Part shown: positions 44,198 through 52,673 of the stretch, piece after piece
Layout of the letters: the number at the start of each line of letters is the position of its first letter
Numbering within the stretch: the first letter of the stretch is position 1
Origin: Lysobacterales bacterium PRO7
GTDB taxonomy: Bacteria; Pseudomonadota; Gammaproteobacteria; Xanthomonadales; Rhodanobacteraceae
NCBI GenBank assembly: GCA_021404785.1
Contig: QWHH01000016.1
Location: forward strand, 1-64,000
Length of the DNA: 64,000 bases
Reading direction: 5' to 3'
The notes under the pieces: model-generated
Told to the model about the DNA's origin: nothing
Database searches by the model: none
The model's input: the letters and a program-made list of their open reading frames with translations, nothing else
Translations under genes and position numbers: made by a program

Positions 44198-45226
44198 TCA
44201 GTGATTTGCGATGACAAGGATGGTGAAGCTGCCCTCGACGACGGCGGGCCACGGATGCGGATTCGCTTTCGTCGGCTCAGGGCGCGGGCCGAATTGCGCC
44301 GCGACGGTGAAGATGCGGTTGCCTTGCGTATCCAGCGCGAGGGTGCGTGCGCTCTTCTGCGTGGGCACATTCGCGATCACGCTGTAATGATCGGGAGCAT
44401 CCTCGTGCACGACGGTGAGCGTGCCGTCGTGACCATTCGTGCTGTAGACAAGCCCGCGCGTCGCATCGAAACCGGCGGCATCGGGCCCTTCGCCGATCGC
44501 GACGGTTGCGATGGACTTGCCCGACCGGGAATCCGTTACGGCCATATGCTTGTTCTGGCACACCGAGAACAAACGGTGATGTGCGATGTCGATGGCGAGA
44601 CCCGATGGCTCTTCGCAATCGGCGAGTTTCCACACGGCGGTCACCTTGTTCTTGGCCGTGTCGATGCGCGCCAGTTGGGCGGTGTCTTCGATGTTGACGT
44701 AGACGTTGCCCGCTTCGTCGCTCGCTGCGAACTCGGGTTTGCCCGGCAGTGCAATTTTTGCCAGCTGGTTGCCGGCGACCGGATCGACGACGCTGGCTTC
44801 GTTGCTGCGGCCGGCGAAGGCGAACAAATGGCCAGAGGCCGGATCGTAAATCAACGCATCCGGATTCTTGCCGTCGACTGGAATCGTGCGCAATACCTTT
44901 GACGTGGCCAGGTCGAACTCGGTCAACGTGTTCGCGTGGCCATTGCTGGTGAAGCCGCGGCCGAGCTTGGGTACCAGCGCGACGCCGTGTACGCCATCGG
45001 TGCCGGGAATCGTCGCTTCGATCTTGCCGTTGTCGGCATCGACCACGAGCACGCGGTCGGAGCGGCTGATGTACAGCCGGTGGCCGTCGGCGGAATACGT
45101 CAGATAATCCCAACCGCCGGACTGGCCGATGGCGTGGCGTTGCACGACAGCGTAATTCGGCGCGGACGCGAAGGCGGCGACAGGGACGATGAGGCCGAGC
45201 GCAAGCACGAGCGGGTTGCGATGCAC
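44198..45226 (-). CDS. Secreted YncE-like beta-propeller protein
   Basis: 342 residues from a GTG at 45226 with GGAG seven bases upstream. It has a signal peptide (MHRNPLVLALGLIVPVAAFA) and repeated blades (SADGHRLYISRSDRVLVVDADNG; DPASGHLFAFAG), a seven-bladed propeller like YncE. YncE in Escherichia coli is linked to iron/DNA; many relatives sit beside metal-efflux genes. It is the first gene of the cluster and is followed by the PepSY gene after 10 bases. Confidence 0.85.
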   Translation of the reverse strand: MHRNPLVLALGLIVPVAAFASAPNYAVVQRHAIGQSGGWDYLTYSADGHRLYISRSDRVLVVDADNGKIEATIPGTDGVHGVALVPKLGRGFTSNGHANTLTEFDLATSKVLRTIPVDGKNPDALIYDPASGHLFAFAGRSNEASVVDPVAGNQLAKIALPGKPEFAASDEAGNVYVNIEDTAQLARIDTAKNKVTAVWKLADCEEPSGLAIDIAHHRLFSVCQNKHMAVTDSRSGKSIATVAIGEGPDAAGFDATRGLVYSTNGHDGTLTVVHEDAPDHYSVIANVPTQKSARTLALDTQGNRIFTVAAQFGPRPEPTKANPHPWPAVVEGSFTILVIANH

Positions 45227-45303
45227 GGGGAACTCCGGGTTTTTTTGCTCTACGGGCGGCCAGTGTAGCCATCCCGCGTTACGGAATTCCAAAACCGCGC
45301 GGG

Positions 45304-46308
45304 TCAGTGATCGCGCTGCAGGGCGTAGTCGGCCAGCGCAGCCAGCGCGTCGCGCGCGGAGGAATGCGGCAAAGTGCACAATGCCGCTTTTGCCGCATTG
45401 GCGTAATCCTGCGCACGCGCGCTGGCGCGTGCCACCGCACCGGAATCGCGGATGGCGGCAAGAATCGTCTCGAGCGCGTCCAGCCCGCCGCTTTGGATGG
45501 CGTGGCGCAGGACTTGTGCGCGTTCCGGAGTCGCGCGTTCCAGCGCGTAAATCAGCGGCAAGGTGACTTTGCCTTCGGCGATGTCGTCGCCGATGTTCTT
45601 GCCGAGCGTGCCGGCGTCAGACACGTAATCGAGCACGTCGTCGGCGATCTGGAAGGCGAAACCCAGGTTCAAGCCGTAATCCGCGAGTGCTTCTTCCTGC
45701 GTTATCGGTAATCCGCCGAGCAGGCCGCCGAGGCGCGTGGCGGCCGCGAACAGCACCGCGGTCTTGCGCTCGATCACACGCAAATACGCGGCTTCATCCA
45801 CATCCGGATTGTGGATATTGAGCAGTTGCAGCACCTCGCCTTCGGCAATGCGGTTGGTGGTGTCGGCAAGGATGCGCATCACGCGCATGTCATTTGCCTC
45901 GACCATCATCTGGAACGCGCGCGAATATAAAAAATCGCCGACCAGCACGCTGGCCGCATTGCCCCACAGCGCGTTCGCGGTCTTGCGCCCGCGGCGCAGG
46001 TCGGACTCGTCGACGACGTCGTCGTGCAGAAGGGTTGCGGTGTGGATGAACTCGACCACCGCCGCGAGCAAGGTGTCGTGGTTGCCGCGATAGCCGGCGG
46101 CCTGCGCGGCGAGCAGCACCAACATCGGGCGCAGGCGCTTGCCGCCGGCGCCGACGATGTGCTCGGCGATCTGGTTGACCAGGACCACGTCGGACGCGAG
46201 CCGCGCGCGGATCAGCGCGTCGACTTGTCCCATGCCGGGCGCAGCCAACGCCTGCGCGTCGGCAAAGCGCGGGGGCGGCGAGCTCAGATCGGGCGAGGCA
46301 ATGACCAT
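45304..46308 (-). CDS. ispB: Octaprenyl diphosphate synthase-type prenyltransferase
   Basis: 334 residues. Both aspartate-rich motifs, DDVVD (96-100) and DDVLD (223-227), are present, and the FARM-region length fits a long-chain polyprenyl synthase. It makes the side chain of ubiquinone. The ATG at 46308 has no ribosome-binding site; a perfect TATAAT at 46317-46322 on the minus strand lies only eight bases ahead, so the mRNA may be leaderless. It stands alone between the efflux cluster and ssb. Confidence 0.93.
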   Translation of the reverse strand: MVIASPDLSSPPPRFADAQALAAPGMGQVDALIRARLASDVVLVNQIAEHIVGAGGKRLRPMLVLLAAQAAGYRGNHDTLLAAVVEFIHTATLLHDDVVDESDLRRGRKTANALWGNAASVLVGDFLYSRAFQMMVEANDMRVMRILADTTNRIAEGEVLQLLNIHNPDVDEAAYLRVIERKTAVLFAAATRLGGLLGGLPITQEEALADYGLNLGFAFQIADDVLDYVSDAGTLGKNIGDDIAEGKVTLPLIYALERATPERAQVLRHAIQSGGLDALETILAAIRDSGAVARASARAQDYANAAKAALCTLPHSSARDALAALADYALQRDH

Positions 46309-46316
46309 GAGACGCG

Positions 46317-46322
46317 ATTATA
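46317..46322 (-). promoter_or_regulatory. Perfect -10 box touching the ispB start
   Basis: TATAAT on the minus strand lies eight bases before the ispB ATG. Transcription would then begin 0-3 bases before the start codon, consistent with a leaderless message. No good -35 was found at 16-18 bases. Confidence 0.5.
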
Positions 46323-46392
46323 GCGGGCCGTAATCGGTGTTTTCCTACAATGCGCCACGACGCGTTCCGGCAGCGGCCGCGCGGTGCGCGCA

Positions 46393-46430
46393 TGTTATGC
46401 TTTCGGCCACGCGAAACGGCGCACATAACA
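46393..46430 (+). promoter_or_regulatory. Inverted repeat next to the ssb start
   Basis: TGTTATG (46393-46399) and CATAACA (46424-46430) are perfect complements, 24 bases apart. They flank the area before the ssb ribosome-binding site (AAGGTG) and could be an operator or a leader stem. No LexA-type box was recognised. Confidence 0.35.
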
Positions 46431-46440
46431 AGGTGAAGTC

Positions 46441-46926
46441 ATGGCACGCGGCATCAACAAAGTCATCCTCGTCGGCAATCTCGGCGGCGATCCGGAAACC
46501 CGCTACACGCCCAGCGGCACGGCGATCACCAGCATCCGCCTCGCCACCAGCGAATCGTGGAAGGACAAGCAGACCGGCGAAGCGCAGGAGCGCACCGAAT
46601 GGCATCGCGTGGATTTCTTCGGTCGCCTGGCCGAAATCGCCGGCGAATACCTGAAGAAGGGCCGCCAGGTCTACATCGAAGGCAAGCTGCGCACCGACGA
46701 ATACGAAAAGGACGGCGTCAAGCGCTGGTCGACCAAGATCATCGCCGATGAAATGCAGATGCTCGGCGGCAAGGAAGGCGGAGGTGGCGAAGGCGGCGGT
46801 TCCGGCAGCGGCTATGGCCGCGAACGCGGGCCCGCGCGCGGCCCGCAATCCGCGCCCGCGCGCAACGCTCCGGCTGCGCCAGCAGCTGGCGGCGACAATT
46901 TCGACGAGGATGAGATTCCGTTTTAG
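46441..46926 (+). CDS. ssb: Single-stranded DNA-binding protein
   Basis: 161 residues. The OB-fold (about 1-110, [19 protein letters not shown]) binds ssDNA as a tetramer. A glycine-rich linker follows and the tail ends DEDEIPF, the acidic tip that recruits replication and repair proteins. AAGGTG is the ribosome-binding site. It has its own terminator. Confidence 0.98.
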   Translation: MARGINKVILVGNLGGDPETRYTPSGTAITSIRLATSESWKDKQTGEAQERTEWHRVDFFGRLAEIAGEYLKKGRQVYIEGKLRTDEYEKDGVKRWSTKIIADEMQMLGGKEGGGGEGGGSGSGYGRERGPARGPQSAPARNAPAAPAAGGDNFDEDEIPF

Positions 46927-46951
46927 TAACCGCTGTAACCGGATGAAAACC

Positions 46952-46980
46952 GATGCCCTCGCCTGAGGGCGTCTTTGTTT
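46952..46980 (+). terminator. Terminator after ssb
   Basis: GATGCCCTC (46952-46960) pairs with GAGGGCGTC (46965-46973), including one wobble, around GCCT; TTTGTTT follows. Confidence 0.85.
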
Positions 46981-47107
46981 CGGCCGCGCCAATTCGTCGG
47001 TCGCGCCCATTCGACCGCCTTGCACCGCCGCGTGCCTCTCGTCGGAATTGGCGCTAGGCTCGCGCAGGTAACGTGCAGTCGTTGGGCCAGCAACTGGGAA
47101 GATTGCC

Positions 47108-48715
47108 ATGTCCGATTTGTCCGCAAGGTTTTCGCCAAGTCGTCGCGAGGTATTGCGCGGCATAGGCTTGGTCGCCGGTGGCGCGGCGATGTACCGCGCA
47201 ATGACCGCGCTCGGGGTAACGCGCGGATCGAAATACACGGGACCCGTCGACCTGTCCGGTGCGCCGCGTGGCGCGTCGGTGCTGGTTCTCGGCGCTGGCC
47301 TGGCGGGCATGACCGCGGCCTACGAATTGCGCAACGCCGGTTATCGCGTGCAGGTGCTCGAATACAACGCGCGTCCGGGCGGTCGCAACTGGACGCTGCG
47401 CGGCGGAGATACGTACACCGAACTCGGCGGCGAGCGTCAGCATTGTGAATTCGACAAGGGTCTGTACCTGAATCCCGGGCCCTGGCGCATTCCCTATCAT
47501 CACGAAAACCTGCTGCACTATTGTCGCGAACTTGGCGTCGCGCTCGAGCCGTTCGTGCAGGTCAACTACAACGCCTACCTGCACAGCCCGGCCGCATTCG
47601 GCGGCAAGCCGCAGCGCTACCGTAGCTACAAGGCCGACTACCAGGGCATGGTTGCCGAACAACTGGCCAAGGTTGTCGGACAGGGCGCATTGGATAAGGA
47701 GTTTGACAAGCAGGATCGCGAGATGCTGCTCGAATCCTTGCGCGAATGGGGATACCTCGACGGCCAGTTGCGCTACACGCGCAATGATGGCACCAGCGAC
47801 ACGCGCGGTTATGACAAGGATCCCGGCGGTGGACTCTCGGGCAAACCGGTGTGGTCGCAGCCGTTGTCCGCGAAGGATGTGCTCAACTCGCAATTGTGGC
47901 ACGCCTTGCCGATCGGCGACGTCTACGAGTTCCAGACCACGCTGTTCCAGCCGGTTGGCGGCATGGGCCGCATCGGCGAAGCGTTCGGGCGCGAACTGGG
48001 CGACCTGATCCGCTACAACGCCAAGGTCACGCGCATCGTGCAGGATGAGCACGGCGTCAGCGCACACTATGAAGATGCGGCGCATCCCGGTGTCACGCGC
48101 CAGGTTCGCGCCGACTGGTGTCTATGCACGATCCCGCTGTCGATCCTTGGCCAGATCCCGATGAACGTCGGCTCGGCGATGGCCGATGCGATATCCGCGG
48201 TCTCGTATGCGGCATCGGTGAAGATCGGCCTGCAGTTCAAGCGCCGCTTCTGGGAGGAAGACGAACGCATCTATGGCGGCATAACCTATACCGATTTGCC
48301 GATCTTCACGATCGGTTATCCGTCCACGGATTTCTTCAGCCGCGGCAAGGGCGTGCTGCTTGGCGCGTATACCTGGGGCGCAAGTGCGTTCCAGTTCACC
48401 GCGATGAGTCCGGCCGAGCGCGTGCGCGAGGCGGTGCGCCAGGGCAGCCAGATTCATCCGCAATACGCGAACGAGTTCGAGAACGGCATCGCCGTGGCCT
48501 GGCACCGCGTGCCATTCGCGATGGGTTGTTTTGGCGAATGGTCGGATGAATTGCGTGCGAAGCACTATGACAACCTGTGCCAGATCGACGGCCGAATCGC
48601 GTTGGCTGGCGAACATGCTTCGTATCTGCCGGCATGGCAGGAAGGTGCCATCACCTCGGCGCTGGATGCGATCGGTCGCCTGCATCAACGCGCGGTGGCG
48701 GGAGCAAAATCATGA
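47108..48715 (+). CDS. Tat-exported flavin monoamine oxidase
   Basis: 535 residues. A twin-arginine signal (SRREVLRGIGLVAGG, RR at 12-13) precedes the FAD-binding fold VLGAGLAGMTAAYEL and the C-terminal LAGEHASYLPAWQEG segment of amine oxidases. It would oxidise an amine in the periplasm. The following cytochrome c starts inside its stop codon, suggesting electrons go to the respiratory chain instead of to oxygen. The substrate is unknown. Confidence 0.92.
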   Translation: MSDLSARFSPSRREVLRGIGLVAGGAAMYRAMTALGVTRGSKYTGPVDLSGAPRGASVLVLGAGLAGMTAAYELRNAGYRVQVLEYNARPGGRNWTLRGGDTYTELGGERQHCEFDKGLYLNPGPWRIPYHHENLLHYCRELGVALEPFVQVNYNAYLHSPAAFGGKPQRYRSYKADYQGMVAEQLAKVVGQGALDKEFDKQDREMLLESLREWGYLDGQLRYTRNDGTSDTRGYDKDPGGGLSGKPVWSQPLSAKDVLNSQLWHALPIGDVYEFQTTLFQPVGGMGRIGEAFGRELGDLIRYNAKVTRIVQDEHGVSAHYEDAAHPGVTRQVRADWCLCTIPLSILGQIPMNVGSAMADAISAVSYAASVKIGLQFKRRFWEEDERIYGGITYTDLPIFTIGYPSTDFFSRGKGVLLGAYTWGASAFQFTAMSPAERVREAVRQGSQIHPQYANEFENGIAVAWHRVPFAMGCFGEWSDELRAKHYDNLCQIDGRIALAGEHASYLPAWQEGAITSALDAIGRLHQRAVAGAKS

Positions 48716-49170
48716 AACGCACAGCCCGTTGCGGGATCATAGCAGCCATGCTTCTGGCAGCATCCGCCCATGCACAGTCGCCGGCCGCTGACGAAGCAGT
48801 ACTGCCACCGGCTGTGCTCGCCCATGCCAGCGGCGAACAGATTTTCCAGCACATCTGCCAGGGCTGCCACATGCCCGATGCGCGCGGCGCCACGGGAGCG
48901 GGAACTTATCCGGCGCTGGCGAAGGATGCGAATCTGGAGTCGGCCGCCTTTGCCGCAGCGACGGTGCTGTCCGGCCGCCGTGACATGCCGGCGTTCGGCC
49001 CGCGCACCGACTTGCAGGGCTTCGAAGCGATGTTGCATGTGGATCTCGATGACGCGCAGATCGCCGCCGTGGTCAATTACATCCGCAGCCATTTTGGCAA
49101 TCACTACGCCGATACGCTTTCCGCCGCCGACGTGGCCGCGCTGCACCCGCCGACGCCGCACAAGCCCTGA
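48712..49170 (+). CDS. Secreted monoheme cytochrome c
   Basis: 152 residues with a signal peptide (about 1-22) and the heme motif CQGCH (C49, C52, H53); M92 (DMPAFG) is the likely axial ligand. ATG 48712 overlaps the amine oxidase stop (ATGA), so the two are translated together. It is probably the electron acceptor of that enzyme. TAGAAT at 49197-49202 downstream suggests that a new transcript starts for rmlB. Confidence 0.93.
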   Translation: MKRTARCGIIAAMLLAASAHAQSPAADEAVLPPAVLAHASGEQIFQHICQGCHMPDARGATGAGTYPALAKDANLESAAFAAATVLSGRRDMPAFGPRTDLQGFEAMLHVDLDDAQIAAVVNYIRSHFGNHYADTLSAADVAALHPPTPHKP

Positions 49171-49237
49171 TTCTGCGCGGCATTCGCCGCATCGGGTAGA
49201 ATTCGCCTTTTGCGGTCGTGCGAGGCGGATTCACCAA

Positions 49238-50296
49238 ATGAAAACCCTGCTCGTCACCGGCGGCGCCGGGTTCATCGGCGGCAACTTCGTGCTCGGTCTG
49301 CTGGCCGAGGGCGGTGTGCGCGTGGTGAATCTCGACAAGCTCACCTACGCCGGCAACCTCGACACGCTGGCCAGCCTGCGCGGCAATGCCGATCATGTGT
49401 TTGTGCAGGGCGACATCGGCGACCGCGCACTGGTGACCAAGTTGCTTGCAGAGCACAAGCCCTTTGCGATCGTGAACTTCGCCGCCGAATCGCATGTGGA
49501 TCGTTCCATCGACGGCCCGGCCGAGTTCGTGCAGACCAATGTCGTCGGCACGCTCGCCCTGCTCGAATGCGCGCTCGCGTACTGGCGCGCCGCGTCACTG
49601 GAAGTGCAGGACGGTTTCCGCTTCCTGCATGTATCCACTGACGAGGTCTACGGCTCGCTCGGGCCGGTCGGGCGCTTCCACGAAGAATCGCCGTACCAGC
49701 CGAATTCGCCGTACTCGGCGTCGAAGGCCGCGTCCGATCACCTGGTGCGCGCGTTCCACCACACCTACGGCCTGCCGACGCTGACCACGAACTGCTCGAA
49801 CAACTACGGGCCGTACCAGTTTCCGGAAAAGCTCATCCCGCTGATGATTCACAAGGCGCTGGTCGGCGATAAGCTGCCGGTCTATGGCGACGGCCGCAAT
49901 GTGCGCGACTGGTTGTATGTGGGTGACCACTGCAGTGCGATCCGGCGCGTGCTCGAGATCGGCCGCACCGGCGAGGTCTACAACGTCGGTGGCGACGCCG
50001 AGCGCGAGAACATCCACGTCGTGAAGACGATCTGCAAATTGCTCGATGAACGCCGGCCGATGAAGGACGGCACGAAGCGCGAGTCGCTGATCAGCTACGT
50101 CAAGGATCGTCCCGGCCACGACCGCCGCTACGCGATCGACGCGGGCAAGTTGAAATCGCAGCTCGGCTGGCGCCAGACCGAATCCTTCGAGAGCGGCATT
50201 GCCAAGACGGTGGATTGGTATCTGGACAATCAGGAATGGTGCGCACGCGTGCTCGATGGCAGTTATCGCGGCGAGCGTCTTGGCGTGTCTGGTTGA
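49238..50296 (+). CDS. rfbB: dTDP-glucose 4,6-dehydratase
   Basis: 352 residues; NAD-binding TGGAGFIG (7-14) and the catalytic YSASK (159-163), with STDEVYGS, identify RmlB. It turns dTDP-glucose into dTDP-4-keto-6-deoxyglucose, step two of dTDP-L-rhamnose synthesis. It begins the rmlBACD-xanB run; the start at 49238 follows a purine-poor region, so the ribosome-binding site (GAGGCGG) is weak. Confidence 0.97.
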   Translation: MKTLLVTGGAGFIGGNFVLGLLAEGGVRVVNLDKLTYAGNLDTLASLRGNADHVFVQGDIGDRALVTKLLAEHKPFAIVNFAAESHVDRSIDGPAEFVQTNVVGTLALLECALAYWRAASLEVQDGFRFLHVSTDEVYGSLGPVGRFHEESPYQPNSPYSASKAASDHLVRAFHHTYGLPTLTTNCSNNYGPYQFPEKLIPLMIHKALVGDKLPVYGDGRNVRDWLYVGDHCSAIRRVLEIGRTGEVYNVGGDAERENIHVVKTICKLLDERRPMKDGTKRESLISYVKDRPGHDRRYAIDAGKLKSQLGWRQTESFESGIAKTVDWYLDNQEWCARVLDGSYRGERLGVSG

Positions 50297-50314
50297 AGAT
50301 TGGATAATTCCACA

Positions 50315-51205
50315 ATGTCGCAAATTACAAAAGGCATCATCCTTGCCGGCGGTTCCGGCACGCGCCTGTATCCGCTGACCCAGGTGATCAGCAAGCAGCT
50401 GCTGCCGGTCTATGACAAGCCGATGATCTACTACCCGCTGTCGGCGCTGATGCTGGCTGGCATCCGCGAGGTGCTGGTGATCAACACGCCGCATGAGCAG
50501 GCGCTGTTCCGGCAGCTGCTTGGCGACGGTTCGCAGTGGGGCATTTCGATCCGCTATGCGGTGCAGCCGTCGCCGGACGGACTCGCGCAGGCCTTCATCA
50601 TCGGCCGCGAATTCGTGGACGGGCAGCCGAGTTGCCTGATCCTTGGCGACAACATCTTCTACGGGCACGGCCTGACCGACGTGCTGCGCCGTGCCGCGCA
50701 GCGCAGCCATGGCGCGACCGTGTTTGGCTACTGGGTGCGCGATCCGGAACGCTACGGCGTTGCCGAATTCGACGCGGCCGGCAAGGTGGTCGGGCTCGAG
50801 GAAAAACCGGCGCAGCCGCGCTCCAACTACGCGGTGACGGGTTTGTACTTCTACGACCAGCGCGCCTGCGATTTCGCCGCGAGTCTGAAGCCGTCGCCGC
50901 GCGGCGAACTGGAAATCACCGACCTGAACCGCTGCTACCTGCACGATTCCTCGCTGATGCTGGAAAAACTCGGCCGCGGCTTCGCCTGGCTCGATACCGG
51001 TACGCACGAGTCCCTGGTCGAGGCGTCGAACTACATCGAGACGATCGAAAACCGGCAGGGCCTGAAAGTGTGCTGCCCGGAAGAAATCGCGTATGTGAAT
51101 GGCTGGATCGATGCCGAGCAGGTGCTGCGCCTGGCCAAGCCGCTGGCCAAGAACGGCTACGGCCAATATCTGCAGCAGCTCGTCAAGCAAGGTCCGGTGG
51201 CATGA
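50315..51205 (+). CDS. rfbA: Glucose-1-phosphate thymidylyltransferase
   Basis: 296 residues. The nucleotidyltransferase loop [11 protein letters not shown] and the [10 protein letters not shown] segment identify RmlA. It activates glucose-1-phosphate with dTTP and is feedback-controlled by dTDP-rhamnose. The ATG at 50315 ([10 protein letters not shown]) is taken; an in-frame TTG at 50300 would add five residues. The stop overlaps the rfbC start. Confidence 0.97.
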   Translation: MSQITKGIILAGGSGTRLYPLTQVISKQLLPVYDKPMIYYPLSALMLAGIREVLVINTPHEQALFRQLLGDGSQWGISIRYAVQPSPDGLAQAFIIGREFVDGQPSCLILGDNIFYGHGLTDVLRRAAQRSHGATVFGYWVRDPERYGVAEFDAAGKVVGLEEKPAQPRSNYAVTGLYFYDQRACDFAASLKPSPRGELEITDLNRCYLHDSSLMLEKLGRGFAWLDTGTHESLVEASNYIETIENRQGLKVCCPEEIAYVNGWIDAEQVLRLAKPLAKNGYGQYLQQLVKQGPVA

Positions 51206-51759
51206 AGATCGTCGAGACGATTCTGCCCGGATGCATCGTGATCGAGCCGCAGGTGCACGGCGATGCGCGCGGATTCTTCTACGAAAGCTTTCATGCCGAA
51301 AAGTATAAAAATGCCGGACTCGACCTGAGCTTCGTGCAGAGCAATGTCTCGCGCTCGGCGCATGGCGTACTGCGTGGCCTGCATTACCAGTGGCCGAATC
51401 CGCAGGGCAAGCTGGTGAGCGTGCTCGAAGGCGAAGTCTATGACGTGGCCGTGGACATCCGCGCCGGCTCGCCGACGTTCGGGCGCTGGGCAGCAGCCAT
51501 GCTCACCGCTGACAACAAGCGCCAGTTCTGGATTCCGGAAGGCTTCGCCCACGGCTTTGCGGTGGTGTCGGACAACGCCACATTCTGTTACCAGTGCACG
51601 GCGCTGTACGACCGTGCCGCCGACGCCGCGATCCGCTGGAACGATGCCGACATCGCGATCGACTGGCCGTTGTCGGCGCCGTTGCTGTCGCAGAAGGACA
51701 CAGGCGCGCCGTTCCTGCGCGACGTGCCGCGCGACAAGCTGCCGAAGTATACAAAGTGA
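51202..51759 (+). CDS. rfbC: dTDP-4-keto-6-deoxyglucose 3,5-epimerase
   Basis: 185 residues with the cupin fold; the catalytic histidine lies in VLRGLHYQ and the partner tyrosine in VYDVAVDIR. RmlC epimerises the sugar in the rhamnose route. The start overlaps rfbA as ATGA and the stop overlaps rfbD as GTGA, so three genes are coupled. Confidence 0.97.
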   Translation: MKIVETILPGCIVIEPQVHGDARGFFYESFHAEKYKNAGLDLSFVQSNVSRSAHGVLRGLHYQWPNPQGKLVSVLEGEVYDVAVDIRAGSPTFGRWAAAMLTADNKRQFWIPEGFAHGFAVVSDNATFCYQCTALYDRAADAAIRWNDADIAIDWPLSAPLLSQKDTGAPFLRDVPRDKLPKYTK

Positions 51760-52664
51760 AAATCCTGCTGCTCGGCGCAAACGGTCAGGTCGGCTTCGAG
51801 CTGGCTCGCTCGCTCGCGCCGCTTGGCGAACTCGTCTGCGCCTCGCGCGACGGAAAGATGCCGGGCGGCGTGGCCTGCCTTGCCGCCGATCTTGCCAACC
51901 CGGGATCCTTGGCAGCCGCATTGGATTCCACGCAGGCCGACGTGATCGTCAACGCCGCGGCATACACGGCGGTCGATCGCGCCGAGGACGAGCCGCATCT
52001 CGCGCAACGCATCAATGCGCAGGCGCTGGCCGAAATCGGCGCGCACGCGGCAGCGCACAACGCGTTGGCCGTGCATTTCTCCACGGATTACGTTTTCGAC
52101 GGCGCCGGTTCGCGGCCGTATCACGAGAACGATGCCACCGCGCCGCTGGGCGTTTACGGGCGCAGCAAACTGGATGGCGAGAACGCGCTGCGCGCCTCCG
52201 GTTGCGATCATCTGATTCTGCGCACGGCCTGGGTCTATGCTGCGCGCGGGCACAACTTCCTGCGCACCATGTTGCGCCTCGCGCGCGACCGCGACGAATT
52301 GCGCATCGTCGCCGACCAACACGGTGCGCCGACGCCGGCGCGGCTGATTTCCGCGGCGACGGCGGCGGTGCTGGCGCAACACACGGACACGCGTGAAATG
52401 CAGCTCGGCACCTATCATCTTTGCGCGGCCGGGCAGTGCACCTGGTTCGACTTCGCCGGCGCGATTTTTGCGCGTGCGCAGGCGGCGGGACTCATCGAAC
52501 GCGTGCCACGGCTGGTACCGATTTCGACCGCCGAATATCCGACTCCAGCGCGCCGGCCGGCTTACTCGGTACTCGATTGCAGCAAGATCCGCGACGCGTT
52601 CGGCCTGCACTTGCCGTCGTGGAAAGAAGGGTTGGATAGCGTGATTGGCGAACTGGCCAGCTAG
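51756..52664 (+). CDS. rfbD: dTDP-4-dehydrorhamnose reductase
   Basis: 302 residues from a GTG at 51756. The NAD(P)-binding GANGQVG and the YGRSKLDGE (Y-x3-K) catalytic pair are present. RmlD makes dTDP-L-rhamnose, the final product of this set. The product feeds O-antigen or exopolysaccharide. xanB follows after nine bases. Confidence 0.96.
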   Translation: MKILLLGANGQVGFELARSLAPLGELVCASRDGKMPGGVACLAADLANPGSLAAALDSTQADVIVNAAAYTAVDRAEDEPHLAQRINAQALAEIGAHAAAHNALAVHFSTDYVFDGAGSRPYHENDATAPLGVYGRSKLDGENALRASGCDHLILRTAWVYAARGHNFLRTMLRLARDRDELRIVADQHGAPTPARLISAATAAVLAQHTDTREMQLGTYHLCAAGQCTWFDFAGAIFARAQAAGLIERVPRLVPISTAEYPTPARRPAYSVLDCSKIRDAFGLHLPSWKEGLDSVIGELAS

Positions 52665-52673
52665 AATGGCAGC

